Shown here: piece after piece, positions 35,119 through 46,112 of the stretch
Layout: the number at the start of each line of letters is the position of its first letter
Position numbering within the stretch: position 1 is the first letter of the stretch
From: Leptodactylus fallax
Lineage: Eukaryota > Chordata > Amphibia > Anura > Leptodactylidae
Length of the DNA stretch: 64,000 nt
Reading direction: 5' to 3'
Assembly (NCBI GenBank): GCA_947044405.1
Contig: CAMRHE010000012.1
Coordinates: forward strand, 8,924,001-8,988,000
The notes under the pieces: generated by a model
What the model was told of the DNA's origin: nothing
The model's database searches: none
The model's input: only the letters and a program-made list of their open reading frames with translations
Made by a program: the position numbers and the translations under genes

Positions 35119-35559
35119 AGAGTAAGGCTTGAATAAGAATGTGAAAATATCGCTTTAAAGTATGTTTATTATTTTATATGAATTCTCGGAGCAACCTGTC
35201 TCATTAACACATGAACATCTAAATATTCACAGTAATAAGGAGTGGCATCGCTGGGGGCAGTAAAGTGTTAACCAGTCCATTTTAAATTTAATAATCCATA
35301 CAGACAAAGTTTGCTAATAATTTCCAAGTATCAATATTTTTTGTAGTGCACAGATTAAAACAGAAAAAGGACACAAAGATATATTAAAAGATATTAGTAT
35401 TTCCATTTATATTGTCTTGTCACTTATAATCAGAAATGCAACATTTTTCACAGGGTTGCTTTTTCGTTCTATAAAACATAATGAAAAAAATTACAGCACA
35501 CATTTTTATGGGCAAATTGGAAAACATTCTTACGCTGCAAAGTAAGAATGCTTTCATAA

Positions 35560-36115
35560 ATAGAAGGGCTAAAAACTTACAAGGAACCTCCACCATGCTT
35601 CACTGTTCCTGCAGACACTCATTATTGTACCGCTCTCCAGCCCTTAGAAAACAAACCGCCTTTTGTTACAGCCAAATATTTTCAAATTTTGACTGATCAG
35701 TCCAGAGCACCTGCTGCCATTTTTCTGCACCCCAGTTCCTATGTTTTCGTGCATAGTTGAGTCACTTGGCCTTGCTTACACATTGAAAGTATGGGGTTTT
35801 TTTTGGCCACTGCTTGAAGACAACTTCTGACCAGATATCTCCTAAGAGTAGACTCAATTTCTTTCTGTCAGTTCTGACACTGCTGGACATCTTCTGAATT
35901 TAAAGGGAAGTAAGCTAGATTTGTCTTTCACCTGCTACACTTTTTCTTGGCCGACCACTACATCAATTGTGCTCAGCCTTGCCTGTTTCTTGGTACTTCA
36001 AATTTGACTGTAACAGAAGAAAGTTTGTACCATCAAGGAGGCATCAAATCTATTTTTGAAAGCTGTCTTGTTTTGTAGCATTTTTCTACACCTGGCTAAA
36101 ACTCTTGCCCAACAC
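35560..36115 (-). pseudogene. Tc1-like transposase remnant
   Basis: The minus strand encodes WGAEKWQQVLWTDQSKFE, the first catalytic block of Tc1-type transposases, with the usual E of TDESKF changed to Q. A GGGS-like block follows in another frame (near 35590). The upstream part up to about 36115 carries the leader, and its outer end reads acagtgttgggcaagagttt, a plausible terminal repeat. There are several frameshifts and stops. The C-terminal part of the transposase, with the catalytic Glu, was not found. Confidence 0.7.
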
Positions 36116-37529
36116 TGTATCTATAGTTCAAGTAGCCCTGAACGAGCACTGCTAAGGGACCCATGGATACAGGGGACACAGTACAAACTACTTATATTTC
36201 TCATCTCATAGTAATAAAAGGAGTTAATTGCATATAGATTTCCACAGCTTCTAAAGCGTTGAATGAGAGGTGTATTAAGAAATATGCAACAATATTCAAG
36301 TGGTGGCTACAGTCAGCTACAAGTAGCTCTAGTTAGGGTCTATTCACACTGCGTTTGTACGTCGGTACACGAAAACATTTTTTCACTTATGGATGTTATT
36401 CGAGTGTTATCCAAGTGTATTCCACTGTGAAATCGGTCCTGCATTGGCATGCACAGCTGGTCATGTGCATGCAGCCTTACACGGAACAAAAAGATAAGCC
36501 TAAGTTTTATCATTGACTCTCAAAAATTGTGAATGAATGGGCAGAACCATGATGGGCTGTAACAAATATTTAAATAGGAATAGGGCCACATTCCAACAGG
36601 AAATGAGAGGCTTATATAACTATTTTAGTCTTTGGTCTCCTGTGTCTTTCCTCCTTCTCTCTTTATTTCCTAGTTTTTCAATCTCATCCAGAGTTTTTAT
36701 CATCTGAGATTTATTCTTATCATTCCTAAGAAATTTGTTGAAATAATACGACTAATCATATTAAGAATCAAGATCATATTAAGAATCAAAATCAAGAATC
36801 ATCTGGATATTGGATCAGATCAAATTCAGAACTTGTAGAAATTTCTATGTACATTGTAAGCCCAGCTCTGTCAGTAATTACTATATGTAACCAAGAGGCA
36901 ATGTGCAACTTATTGCAAGAGATTTTGCTAAAGACTTCTTAATAAGGAATATAAATGAGCGCTATCATTTTCTTTCTCCTTTCTTGCAATGGATGATTTG
37001 TGTGAACTTGACGTCAGTAATTAATGCTATTATGTCTTTTAACATTTTGTTCTAGAACCAGTACTTTATAATTAGACATCTCTTCTAAATATACTCTGTA
37101 AATACAATAATTATTCTTTACTGTTTCACAGAATTTACAGGGGTTGCATAATATGTAAATAAAGTGTATTCATTGTATAGCAAAAGTTACTTAGCCTTCA
37201 AATATACTTTTTGCTTCAATTTGTCATGTTTTCTTTCTTCATTCACTGGCCCAGATTTACTAATAGTTAGACAGTATCAACTTAAACAGGCAGTCTAAAG
37301 ATGCACCAGATTGATCATAGGCTGGGTGATCAATCTGGCACATCTTTAGACTGTCTAGTCTATGTTTATACCACTCTTTAGTTGGATGACTTCAAAAAAT
37401 AATTTTTATGCCAAAAATTTGGCTCAATTTGGTGCTTTTTAACTGTCCTTTTCATGTGAAGACACACCCACTTTTGAGTGGATCAGAAAAATTCAGTTTC
37501 AGATTAAATGCACCATATTTTGATGTCAT
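36116..37529. other. Noncoding DNA, no gene recognised
   Basis: Mostly unique AT-rich sequence. At 36330-36500 there is a repeat-like piece (ctattcacactgcg..). The block 36880-37040 has non-simple composition with TAAT and TGACGTCA-like cores and is flagged as a weak candidate for a conserved noncoding element. Confidence 0.45.
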
Positions 37530-38409
37530 GGTTATGAGATAATGTTGAAGAAATACTGTATACTGTATACTGCATACTGGTAGACTTGATGAGATGATAA
37601 TGCAGTTATACTGTATTTACACTAACACATACAATTATGAAATAATGATATAGTAGTATTGTACAGTATACAATACTGTACAGTGACAGACATAGTGATA
37701 TGATGCTGTAGTAATACTGTATATACACTGACAAACATGCTGAGTTGATGCCATAGTAATACTGTATATACACTGACACAATGAGATGCTATAGTAATAC
37801 TATATATACACTGACAGGGATGATGATAAGATGATGCAGCAGTAATACTTTATATTACACTGGTGGACATGATGATGAAATGCTGTTGTATTGATATTGT
37901 ATAAAGCACTGACAGACATGCTGAGATGATGCTATAGCAATACTGTATATACAATAATGGAAAATATATGGTGTAGTAATATTGCATATACATTGACAGA
38001 CATGATGAGATGCTGTAATAATACTATATATACACTGACATGCATGATAATGGAATGCTGATGTATTAATATCATATATACAGTGACAGACATGATGAGG
38101 TGATGCTGTACTAATACAGTATATACACTGTCAGGCATGATGATATGATGCTCTAGTAATACCGTATACATTGGCAGACATGCTGAGATGCTGTAGTAAT
38201 ACTATATATAACACTTATAGACATGATGATGAGATGTTGATGTAGTAATATTGTGTTTACACTGACAGACAAGGTAATGCGTAATACTGTATATAGTTTT
38301 GCAGAATGGGATAAGATGATGCTATAGTAATACTATATATTAACTTACAGACATGATGATGAGATGATGCTGTAGTAACATTGTATATACAGTGACAGAC
38401 AAGATGATG
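37530..38409. repeat. Minisatellite of about 45 bp, left part
   Basis: About 18 units with the pattern gacagacatgatgagatgatgctgtagtaatactgtatatacact, varying in length from about 37 to 55 bp. The array is interrupted at 38410 by a Tc1 derivative and resumes at 39483. Confidence 0.9.
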
Positions 38410-39482
38410 CATTGACGAGCATAAGGGTAATAATGTTTTGAACTTTTGACTTTCAGGCTCCATATCTCACCATCCACTACAGCTTCGAATTTGAGACTAC
38501 CATTATTTTATAGACAATCATCTTGGCTATCTCATACATAAATTAGACTTGAAACTATTTAGCATATGATTAGTTATGCAAATTCTTGTCATGTAACTGC
38601 ATTGTTACTGTTTTGCTCCTGGTAGTGGAAAAATATTTTTCTTCTAGTATACTACAAATTACAATCTTTTTTTTTCATTCCCTGATAGCGCAGTGTGTTA
38701 TTTTCATGATTCCCAAGCAAAAGGACACTGGTTCAAATCAAGAATCAGCCATGAAAAAGATTTCCCAAAACAGCATCATCCAGCTCATCGACAGCGATCT
38801 CTCAACAAAGAAAATTGCCAAACTGCATCATGTGAGTGCCATGACAGTTGGAAGAATACGAAATACAAAAACGTCCAGGCAAAATATTGGAGTCAACAAG
38901 TCAGCTCATCACAAGGTCTGTCAGTTCTGGTGCAACAAACATGGCAGTGGAGCACAAGCTTTGTAATAGTGGGATAACAAGACATCCATGCAAGCAACGT
39001 GTGTTACACAAGTCGAAGTAGAGATGCTGGATTGGCCCCCACTGTTCCCAGACCTCAACCCAATCGATCACTTGTGGGTAGAGTTGAAGAAAAATCTGTA
39101 TTCGTACCCAGTATGCACCAACATTGGGAATGTGTAGAAGAAACCTGGGAGAAGACAGAATTCGGTCGAGACAAGCTTGAATCTGATCGAAAACATACCC
39201 AGAAGGATTCAGGCAGTGTTGAAAGTCAAAGGTGTATTAACAAAATAATAAAAAATGTAATTTAGATTTTTAGGATCAAAACAGTAACAATGCAGTTACA
39301 TGACAATAATCTGCATAACTAATCATATGCTAAATAGTTTCAAGTCAAATTTATATATAAAATAGCCAAGATGATTGTCTATAAAATGATGGTAGTCTCA
39401 CATTCGAAGCTGTAGTGGATAGTGAGAAATGGAGCCTGAAAGTCAAAAGTTCAAAACATTGTTATCCTTTTGTTCATCAGTG
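38410..39482 (+). mobile_element. Internally deleted Tc1-type element with long inverted repeats
   Basis: A 1073-bp insertion in the minisatellite. Inverted repeats of about 215 bp (38410-38624 and 39267-39482) match closely, sharing ttgaacttttgactttcagg and atttagcatatgattagtta. The right side keeps the target TA at 39483-39484, while the left reads TG. The transposase remnant between the repeats is too short to be functional. Confidence 0.88.
38706..39264 (+). pseudogene. Deleted Tc1-like transposase remnant
   Basis: The N-terminal part reads IPKQKDTGSN and then a helix-turn-helix, SIIQLIDSDLSTKKIAKLHH and VSAMTVGRI. The middle, with the first two catalytic Asp blocks, is missing. The C-terminal part resumes with MLDWPPLFPDLNPIDHLWVEL, where the catalytic Glu is changed to Asp (PIDHLW). 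Two frames are needed to read both ends. It is not functional. Confidence 0.8.
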
Positions 39483-39885
39483 TATGATGCCATAGTCATG
39501 AGAAGATGATGCTGTAATTATACCATGTATACACTGACAGACAAGATAATAAGTAGTACTGTATATACTTTGCAGGACAGGATAAGATGATGTTGTAGTA
39601 ATACTATAACTACACTGACCTACATGATGATGAGATGCTACTGTAGAAATACTGTACATACAGTGACAGACAATATGATATGTTATAGTAATACTGCATA
39701 TACTTTGACAGTCATGAAAAGATGATGCTGTAGTAATACTGTGTATACATTGACAGGCATAATGATGAGATGATGCTGTAGTCATGCTATATATAAACTG
39801 ACAGACATGATGATGAAATGATGCTTTAGTAATATTGTATGCACACCGACATAATAAGATGCTGTAGTAGTACAATATATAAACT
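39483..39885. repeat. Minisatellite of about 45 bp, right part
   Basis: Continuation of the array at 37530-38409, with units such as gacagacatgatgatgaaatgatgctttagtaatattgtat. About nine units. Confidence 0.88.
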
Positions 39886-40168
39886 CAAAGTGTTGCCAGC
39901 TGATTTTACATTTGGGTTTGCCTTTGGACTTTTTATAATGCACAAGCAGCTGTGCTTATGGCCAGGGATGTAGGTAAAACATCTAGGCCACATTAAAGAT
40001 GAATTTTTGTTTAGTGTTTACATGCTGTACACACTTATAGAAGAATTCTTACTTTGGAAAACCATGCATAGACTTTATTAACAAGTGTTTAATTCCTGTA
40101 CAACACCACCACAGGAAAAATGAAGTATTACATGGTATTTAAAGGATTGTCTGCATTCTTCATAGACA

Positions 40169-40224
<56 letters not shown>

Positions 40225-41179
40225 TGTGTGAGTGAGTGAGTCAGAGAGAGAGAGATGTTTTTTATTGTTGCCTTTGACTCTGGCTAATAAGGTCTTAAAC
40301 AAAAAAAAACACTACTATTAACAGAATTCCCTAATAGGAAATTTGGAAATTGATTTTCTAAACCAGACAAACCCCTTTAAAGTAAATAAACAGAACAGAC
40401 CATCTAGAAGAGAAAAATCTGCTGTATGCTTGGCAGCAATGTTTTATCTAATCTCTAAGTTTCCATTTGAACATACTTCATCTCAAAGGATAGTCACATT
40501 ATTCTAAGATCCTCAGAGCTTTACCTCTTTGGCCATATGAGTATGTTACAGAACAGAACAGGCAGTGTTCCAGAAACAACTTATCCAAGCAAAGCACATG
40601 AAACATTCATGGGACATACACAGAACAAAGGAAATACAGTTTTCCATGACATAACATTTTTTCTTCATTCTGGATTCTCTGGGGACTATGACGTCTTCAT
40701 TTAACAAAGGTTTTTCTGTCGAGCATACAATATTTGTTCTCAGAGACTAGGAAAATGTATTGCAGTCTAGTTAAACTTGGCTATACTTGCAATGGGTATG
40801 CAAATTATCTCTTTTTTGCCCATGGAGCATTGCCTACCCTATAAGACTCCATACGCCTGCTCTGGCACACTCCACAAGAAGAAACAGTAACTCTTGAGAT
40901 CTATGAAAAGTAATTGGAAGCTTTTTATCTTTGTAAAAAACTTACAGTTCGTTGTATCCTTACAATGAATATGCTAAGATCAATTGTAGTATTTGTTCTT
41001 GTTGGTCTTGGCTGGAAGGTGCCAGGGGGACCTGGCTGCTTGGCCTGGGGAGATCAACTCTAGTTCGTTGCCTATTGGGCAACTGACTTAGTCCCCTGGT
41101 AAGCAGAAGTGATCAACTTAACTGTTCTCTGCTGTGTAGTGGGTGAAGGTGAAGTTTCTGCATCGAAGCGTCAGGCTCT
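39886..41179. other. Noncoding DNA with a (TG)n tract
   Basis: No gene recognised. Contains the (TG)n repeat at 40171-40256. From about 41010 the sequence grades into the Gag-like pseudogene. Confidence 0.5.
40171..40256. repeat. (TG)n microsatellite with GA tail
   Basis: About 25 TG units followed by tgagtgtgtgagtgagtgag and a short (GA)n run. Confidence 0.95.
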
Positions 41180-42885
41180 GATGGATCCAGTCAATGTCCC
41201 GCTTTTTTGCTCAGATTCACAAAGTCATTCGGTTCAAGTTTTTGGATGACCTGAAGAAATAAAATGGACTTTCATACCTTGTGTAGAACATCTTGTTTGG
41301 GTTGTTGGAAGTCCAGAGGGAACAAATATTCATCATGCTGGAGTTTCCTCATCAGGGGATCTTCGATGTAGTACTTTCAAGTTTCTGGAAGAAAATGGAT
41401 TATTGTAAGCATCATTCTGTATTAGAAGGTGTGGAAGTAACTTCTCATTTTCAAAGGAATGAAAGATTAGTAACTATCAGAATATATAGTCTTTATGTCC
41501 CGGACCAGGAGATCCTTGTCTTTCTATCTCAGTACTGTGAAGATGTGATCCTGATAGGTAAAGTGTTGAACCAGTAAGGTAAATGGACAACTAAATGGAA
41601 GTTCTAGGCTAAATTAAAGGAAGTTTTGGATGGTAATGTGATTTTTCCACCTAACCGATTTAGAATTGGTAGAATGAAAGATTTTCTCTTTTTCGGTATG
41701 ACTTCTTTTTGCTGAAAGTGTAAGAAGTAAGGTCATGAGAAGGAGGAGTGTACTTACCAGGGTTGTCCAAGGTGTGAGGAAGAGAGATATAGTCCTGAAT
41801 CCTGCACCAAGGCCATGAAGTGTAATCTTTGTAATGGTTATTGTCATCAATGGTGTTGAGCGATCCCAAACTGCACAGTTCGGGTCCGTGCCAAACTTTG
41901 TGCGTTCGGTTACCCAACCCCAAATGTCAGCACTGAAGTTCGGGTCCAGGTCCAGATTCGGCTCATCCCTAAATCTAGTTGATTGACTGCTAAGCAGCCA
42001 ATCAACCAGCTTTAACCCCCTGCAATCACCAGGGGAGCCCAGCTGTATCTGACAGCCAGGCTCCCGCTGCAACCACGGCATCTTAGGTGTTTGTCAGGAA
42101 ACTGAATGCCGCGGGCGGCATCGGGAGCGGGTGTTAGCTGTAACTGACTGCCGATTGGGGGTTTTAACCCCTTGGATGCTGTGATCAAGCATGACCATGG
42201 CATCCAAGGGGTTCCGCCATGCTAAATGTCCCCCTTGGCACCCCCCTTGGCGAGATCGGGGGGTGCCGATATGCATCTTCTGTAGCCCAGGGTCTGGCCA
42301 GTGACCCTGGGCTGCAAGTAGCCCCCAGTACCTGGTTGATCCTACCAATATTGAGGAAATACGTGTATTTCAGTCTATAGTTCTGAACCAGCGATTAGTG
42401 TATCACTGGTTCAGGTCCTATAGTGGGACATCACTAAAAAGTCAAAGTTCAGGTCCCCAAAAAAAAAATTTTAAAAAAAGTTCGGGTCCCCATTGATTTC
42501 AATGGGGTTTGGGTTTGGGTCAAGTTTGGGTACCCGAACCGAACTTTTGGGCAAAGTTCGTCGGAATGCGTCGAACCCGAATTTCACTGGGTTCGCTCAA
42601 CACTAGTCATCAATACTAAGCTTGCCCTGAAAAGAGAAAGAAAAAAAAATTCTGAGAAAATTCATGCCGGAAATCCTGTAAAGGAATAGACAAAGAGTAG
42701 AGAAGAGGAAAAAGAGGAAAGTTCTGAGGCAGTTGTGAAGAGACCAGCAAGAAAAAAAAAAAAAGGAGAAAGAAAAAAAATTGATTCTTCTAAAGCTGAG
42801 GTTCCTCCTCCACAGAAACTGGTTGGTAATTCTCCCAGATCTTGGAGACAGATTGTTGGAAGACCAGGTAAAGAAAATCATTGAT
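41180..42885 (+). pseudogene. ZCCHC3-like ORF1/Gag of a retroelement, split by a hAT insertion
   Basis: Across frames the plus strand gives CSDSQSHSVQVFG or IHKVIRFKFLDDL, then REQIFIMLEFPHQGIFDV, then QRNERLVTIRIYSLYVPDQEI and FRIGRMKDFLFF. A series of zinc knuckles follows: KCKKxGHEKEEC, GCPRCEEERYSPESC and CNLCNGYCHQ. This is the layout of proteins annotated in frogs as 'zinc finger CCHC domain-containing protein 3-like', which are ORF1/Gag products of retroelements (probably L1/Tx1-type LINEs). Several stops and a frame change make it a pseudogene. The last knuckle is interrupted at 41850 by the hAT element at 41851-42605. The sequence after it (42606-42885) gives ACPEKRKK and a Lys/Glu-rich tail, as expected for the C-terminus. 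No reverse transcriptase follows. Confidence 0.75.
41851..42605. mobile_element. hAT-type non-autonomous element, 755 bp, with 8-bp target duplication
   Basis: The 8-bp direct repeat GTCATCAA flanks it exactly (41843-41850 and 42606-42613). The inverted ends are tggtgttgagcgatccc on the left and, in reverse, tagtgttgagcgaaccc on the right, fitting the YARNG start of hAT termini. The interior has several short hairpins: 41978-42006, 42034-42065, 42166-42213 with 14-bp perfect arms, 42237-42267, and 42284-42313 with 11-bp perfect arms. There is no transposase frame. Confidence 0.92.
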
Positions 42886-43844
42886 ATGTGAAAATTGCAA
42901 GATAGACAGTGATTCTATGATATTTACTGTATTACTTTTTTGATTGCTAATCATATTATAATTGATTATCAAAGATGTGGAGGTCCTGCATCTGAAAGAC
43001 TGGATTATTTAGCTGTGTATGTAATGAAAGGTGGTCTTGTACCCTAAAGTGAAAGGGTGATTTATTTTTGTAAGTATATATTTGTTTGTTTTAATCCCAT
43101 GTTAAATTTATTAAGCGTGTTTATATAATAATGCTTGAAGTACTCGACAAGTCATCTTATGGTGATATTATGTGCGATTTTAAAGTTCCTGTTCTTATCA
43201 GTCTCCAAAACACCATTATGTAGGTAGGAAAACCACATGGTGGTAAGCCATGAACATCTGGTGTATGCAGTGATTTTCAAGACATCTTTATTTGCATTTA
43301 GTCAGTAGCCACCTGATCAAAGCCAGAAGCCAGGTAGTTAGAAATTCTAAAATGCAGATCTGGTGACCCTTGGGTGTCTGTACTCATTGGGGTTGGGATA
43401 CCACCTTCACATTTTTGAGTGAATACAACTCTACTTGGCCTGGCCTTCAAGCTAAAAATGCTGAGGAATATTTTGTAGATCTGATTGACTAAAGTTGCTT
43501 TCATGACACAGCACATATAATTATTTATTGAATTTTTGTTTTTCTCTGTATGTTGACATAACTGGTTGTCAACAAGCAGTATGCAGTGTCCTTCTTGGAA
43601 GTCCAGTCTAGGCTTAGGGTGTATGTGGTCATCAGATTCTACACTCCAATAAAATCCTGACCTCTGTCCTTTGACATGGGAGTGGCAGCCAAGATGGAAA
43701 CTTAGAGCAAGATGAGTTCTCCTCATGCTTCAGTGAGGAGAGATCATTAATTCCTTCTGGCTCTGAGGGTTAGAGAAGGTTTGTGGGGACCATCTCCAAG
43801 CAGAACACTACTAACAAAGAGCAGCCTAGCCCATCCTGTAAATA
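42886..43844. other. Noncoding DNA, no gene recognised
   Basis: A 142-codon minus-strand frame at 43298-43726 shows no recognisable motif and is not called. No other structure is evident. Confidence 0.45.
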
Positions 43845-44148
43845 CAAGGGCATCTCAATAAATTAGAATATCTTTGAAATGTTTATTTCTTTCAGTAATT
43901 AAATTAAAAACCTCCTATATTTTCTAGATTCTTTACAGACAGAGTGTTCTATTTCAAGTGTTTTATTTCTGTAAATGTCGATTATGGATTACAGGTAATG
44001 AAAACCAAAATCTAAGAAAATTAGAATATTGTAAAAAAGTTCAGTATTGTAAATTCAGTGTGTCACCTGCCAAGGTTTCCTAAGCCTTTAAATGGTCCCT
44101 CTGGTTCAGTAGGACACACAATCATGGAAGACTGCTGACTATGAATTG
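43845..44148. mobile_element. Second copy of the 359-bp Tc1-like MITE, right end missing
   Basis: It starts caagggcatctcaataaatt after TA (43843-43844) and follows the copy at 24743-25101 closely, including cctatattttctagattctt and gttcagtaggacacacaatcatgg. It stops after ctatgaattg, before the right inverted repeat. Confidence 0.8.
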
Positions 44149-44159
44149 AATAAATTGCT

Positions 44160-44376
44160 AATTTTTCTAAATTTCCACATTGGGTTTTTTCCCGCAGTGC
44201 TTTTCACAGAAATGCCAGAGTTTCCGTAGATATAATTGACATGCTGCAATGTACAAAAACACAATGCATTTTGAAATCACAGCCTGTCCGCTGCCAGAAT
44301 CCCATCCACTTTGCAGATACTGTAAAACACCGAAGCAAAATCACGGCATTTATGCTATGTGGGGCCCCGGCCTAAG
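44160..44376. mobile_element. Fragment of a ggccccacgt-type MITE
   Basis: The right part matches the end of the elements at 53597-53964 and 57722-58046: cagaatcccatccactttgcag, then ctatgtggggccccggcct. The left end with the matching inverted repeat is not clear, so the copy is probably 5'-truncated. Confidence 0.6.
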
Positions 44377-44779
44377 GTAGTTTTTGGCAGTGTCCTTAAA
44401 TTGATTGGAGGCCTTTGACATATATTCCTGTGACAAGTCTGCACCAGCGTCCTAGCTGACCCGGCGATAATAGCCATTTAAGCTCACCAGCCCTATCGCC
44501 TGGGGATTAGCATACCTTGGACCCCATCGCATCATGTTGTCATCAGTAAATGATCCTTTGCACGCTATACACTTTTAAATGCCTGATGAAGGGCACATGC
44601 CTGAAACATTGCATTAATAAAAATAAAGTGTTTGAAGCATAACTTCGATTGGAGTGCGGTTCCATCTGTTCTTCGTATAGAATTGTCCAGTAGGAAAGGT
44701 GGCCAGCCCTACATGGAACAGGCGCCCAAAAATCTTTCTACTACCTGAGTGCTGCCTTGACATAATTTGGCAATGCACA
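44377..44779. other. Noncoding segment, possible unidentified repeat
   Basis: Contains cctgatgaagggcacatgcctgaaac and attaataaaaataaagtgtttgaagc, which look like the 3' part of a dispersed repeat that I recall only vaguely. No gene is seen. Confidence 0.35.
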
Positions 44780-46112
44780 GTATAGTAGGCTCTACTGTGG
44801 CTCCCAAACAGTATAACGCTTCACAGTGGCCCCCGCACATTATAATATGCTCCACAGTGACCCCTGCACTGTATGCTGCTCCACAGTAACCCCTGCACAG
44901 TATAATATGCTCCACAGTGTATAATATGGTCCACAGTGGCCTCTGCACAGTATAATATTCTCCTCGGTGGCCCCTGCACAGTATAATGCTCCATAGTGGC
45001 CACTGTACAGTATAATGCTCTACAGTGGCCCCTGCACAGTATAATATGTTCCTCAGTGGCCCCTGCACAGTATAATATGCTCCACAGTGGCCCCTACACA
45101 GTATAATATGCTCCACGGTTGCCCCTGCACAGTATAATATGCTCCACGGTGGCCCCTGCACAGTATAATGCTCTACAGTGGCCCCTGCACAATATTATAT
45201 GCTACACAGTGGCCCCTGAACAGTATAATGTTTCACAGTGGCCCCTGCATAGTATAATATGCTCCACAGTGGCCCCTACACAGTATAATATGCTCCACGG
45301 TTGCCCCTGCACAGTATAATATGCTCCACGGTGGCCACCACACAGTATAATGCTCTACAGTAGCCCCTGCACAGTATAATATGCTCCACGGTGGCCAACA
45401 CACAGTATAATGCTCTACAGTGGCCCCTGCACAGTATAATATGCTCCTCAGTGGCCCTTGAACAGTCTAATATGTTCCACAGTGGCCCCTGCACAGTATA
45501 ATATGCTCCACGGTGGCCACCGCACAGTATAATATGCTACACAGTGGCCCCTACACAGTATAATATGTTCCACGGTTGCCCCTGCACAGTATAATATGCT
45601 CCACGGTGGCCAGCACACAGTATAATGCTCTACAGTGGCCCCTGCACAGTATAATATGCTCCTCAGTGGCCCCTGAACAGTATAATATGCTACACATTGG
45701 CCACCACACAGTATAATGCTCTACAGCGGCCCCTACACAGTATAATATGCTCCACGGTTGCCCCTGCACAGTATAATATGCTCCACAGTGGCCAACGCAC
45801 AGTATAATGCTCTACAGCAGCCCCTGCACAGTATAATATGCTCCTCAGTGGCCCCTGAACAGTATAATAAGCTCCAAGGTGGCCACCACACAGTATAATG
45901 CTCTACAGTGGCCCCTACACAGTATAATATGCTCCTCAGTGGCCCCTGAACAGTCTAATATGTTCCACAGTGGCCCCTGCACAGTATAATATGCCCCACG
46001 GTGGCCACCGCACAGTATAATATGCTACACAGTGGCCCCTGCACAGTATAATGTTTCACAGTGGCCCCTGCATAGTATAATATGCTCCACAGTGGCCCCC
46101 ACACAGTATAAT
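44780..46112. repeat. Large minisatellite, about 31-bp unit, 1.3 kb
   Basis: About 43 units. The main form is cagtggcccctgcacagtataatatgctcca (31 bp, given here only as its composition: cagtggcccc, tgcacagtataat, atgctcca). A shorter 29-bp form has ataatgctcta. Higher-order repetition is visible: blocks with ggttgcccc, then ggtggccac, then agtggcccc recur every few units. It is the same family as the arrays at 15031, 26990, 32165, 47435 and 55830. Long frames here (up to 150 codons) are repeats of a short peptide pattern and not genes. Confidence 0.93.

Noticed and set aside
40078..40302. 74-codon frame with a His/Thr run
   Set aside because: The run is the translation of the (TG)n microsatellite.
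43298..43726. 142-codon minus-strand frame
   Set aside because: No motif, no relation to neighbours and no coding-like pattern. It could be a decayed repeat piece but cannot be supported as a gene.
44709..45161. 150-codon frame on the minus strand
   Set aside because: It is a translation of the minisatellite (a short peptide pattern repeated). The same holds for the frames at 44821-45003, 45276-45494, 45551-45769 and 56188-56379.
44780..46112. CRISPR-like array
   Set aside because: Repeats are contiguous without unique spacers, unit length varies, and the genome is clearly eukaryotic with vertebrate-type transposons.
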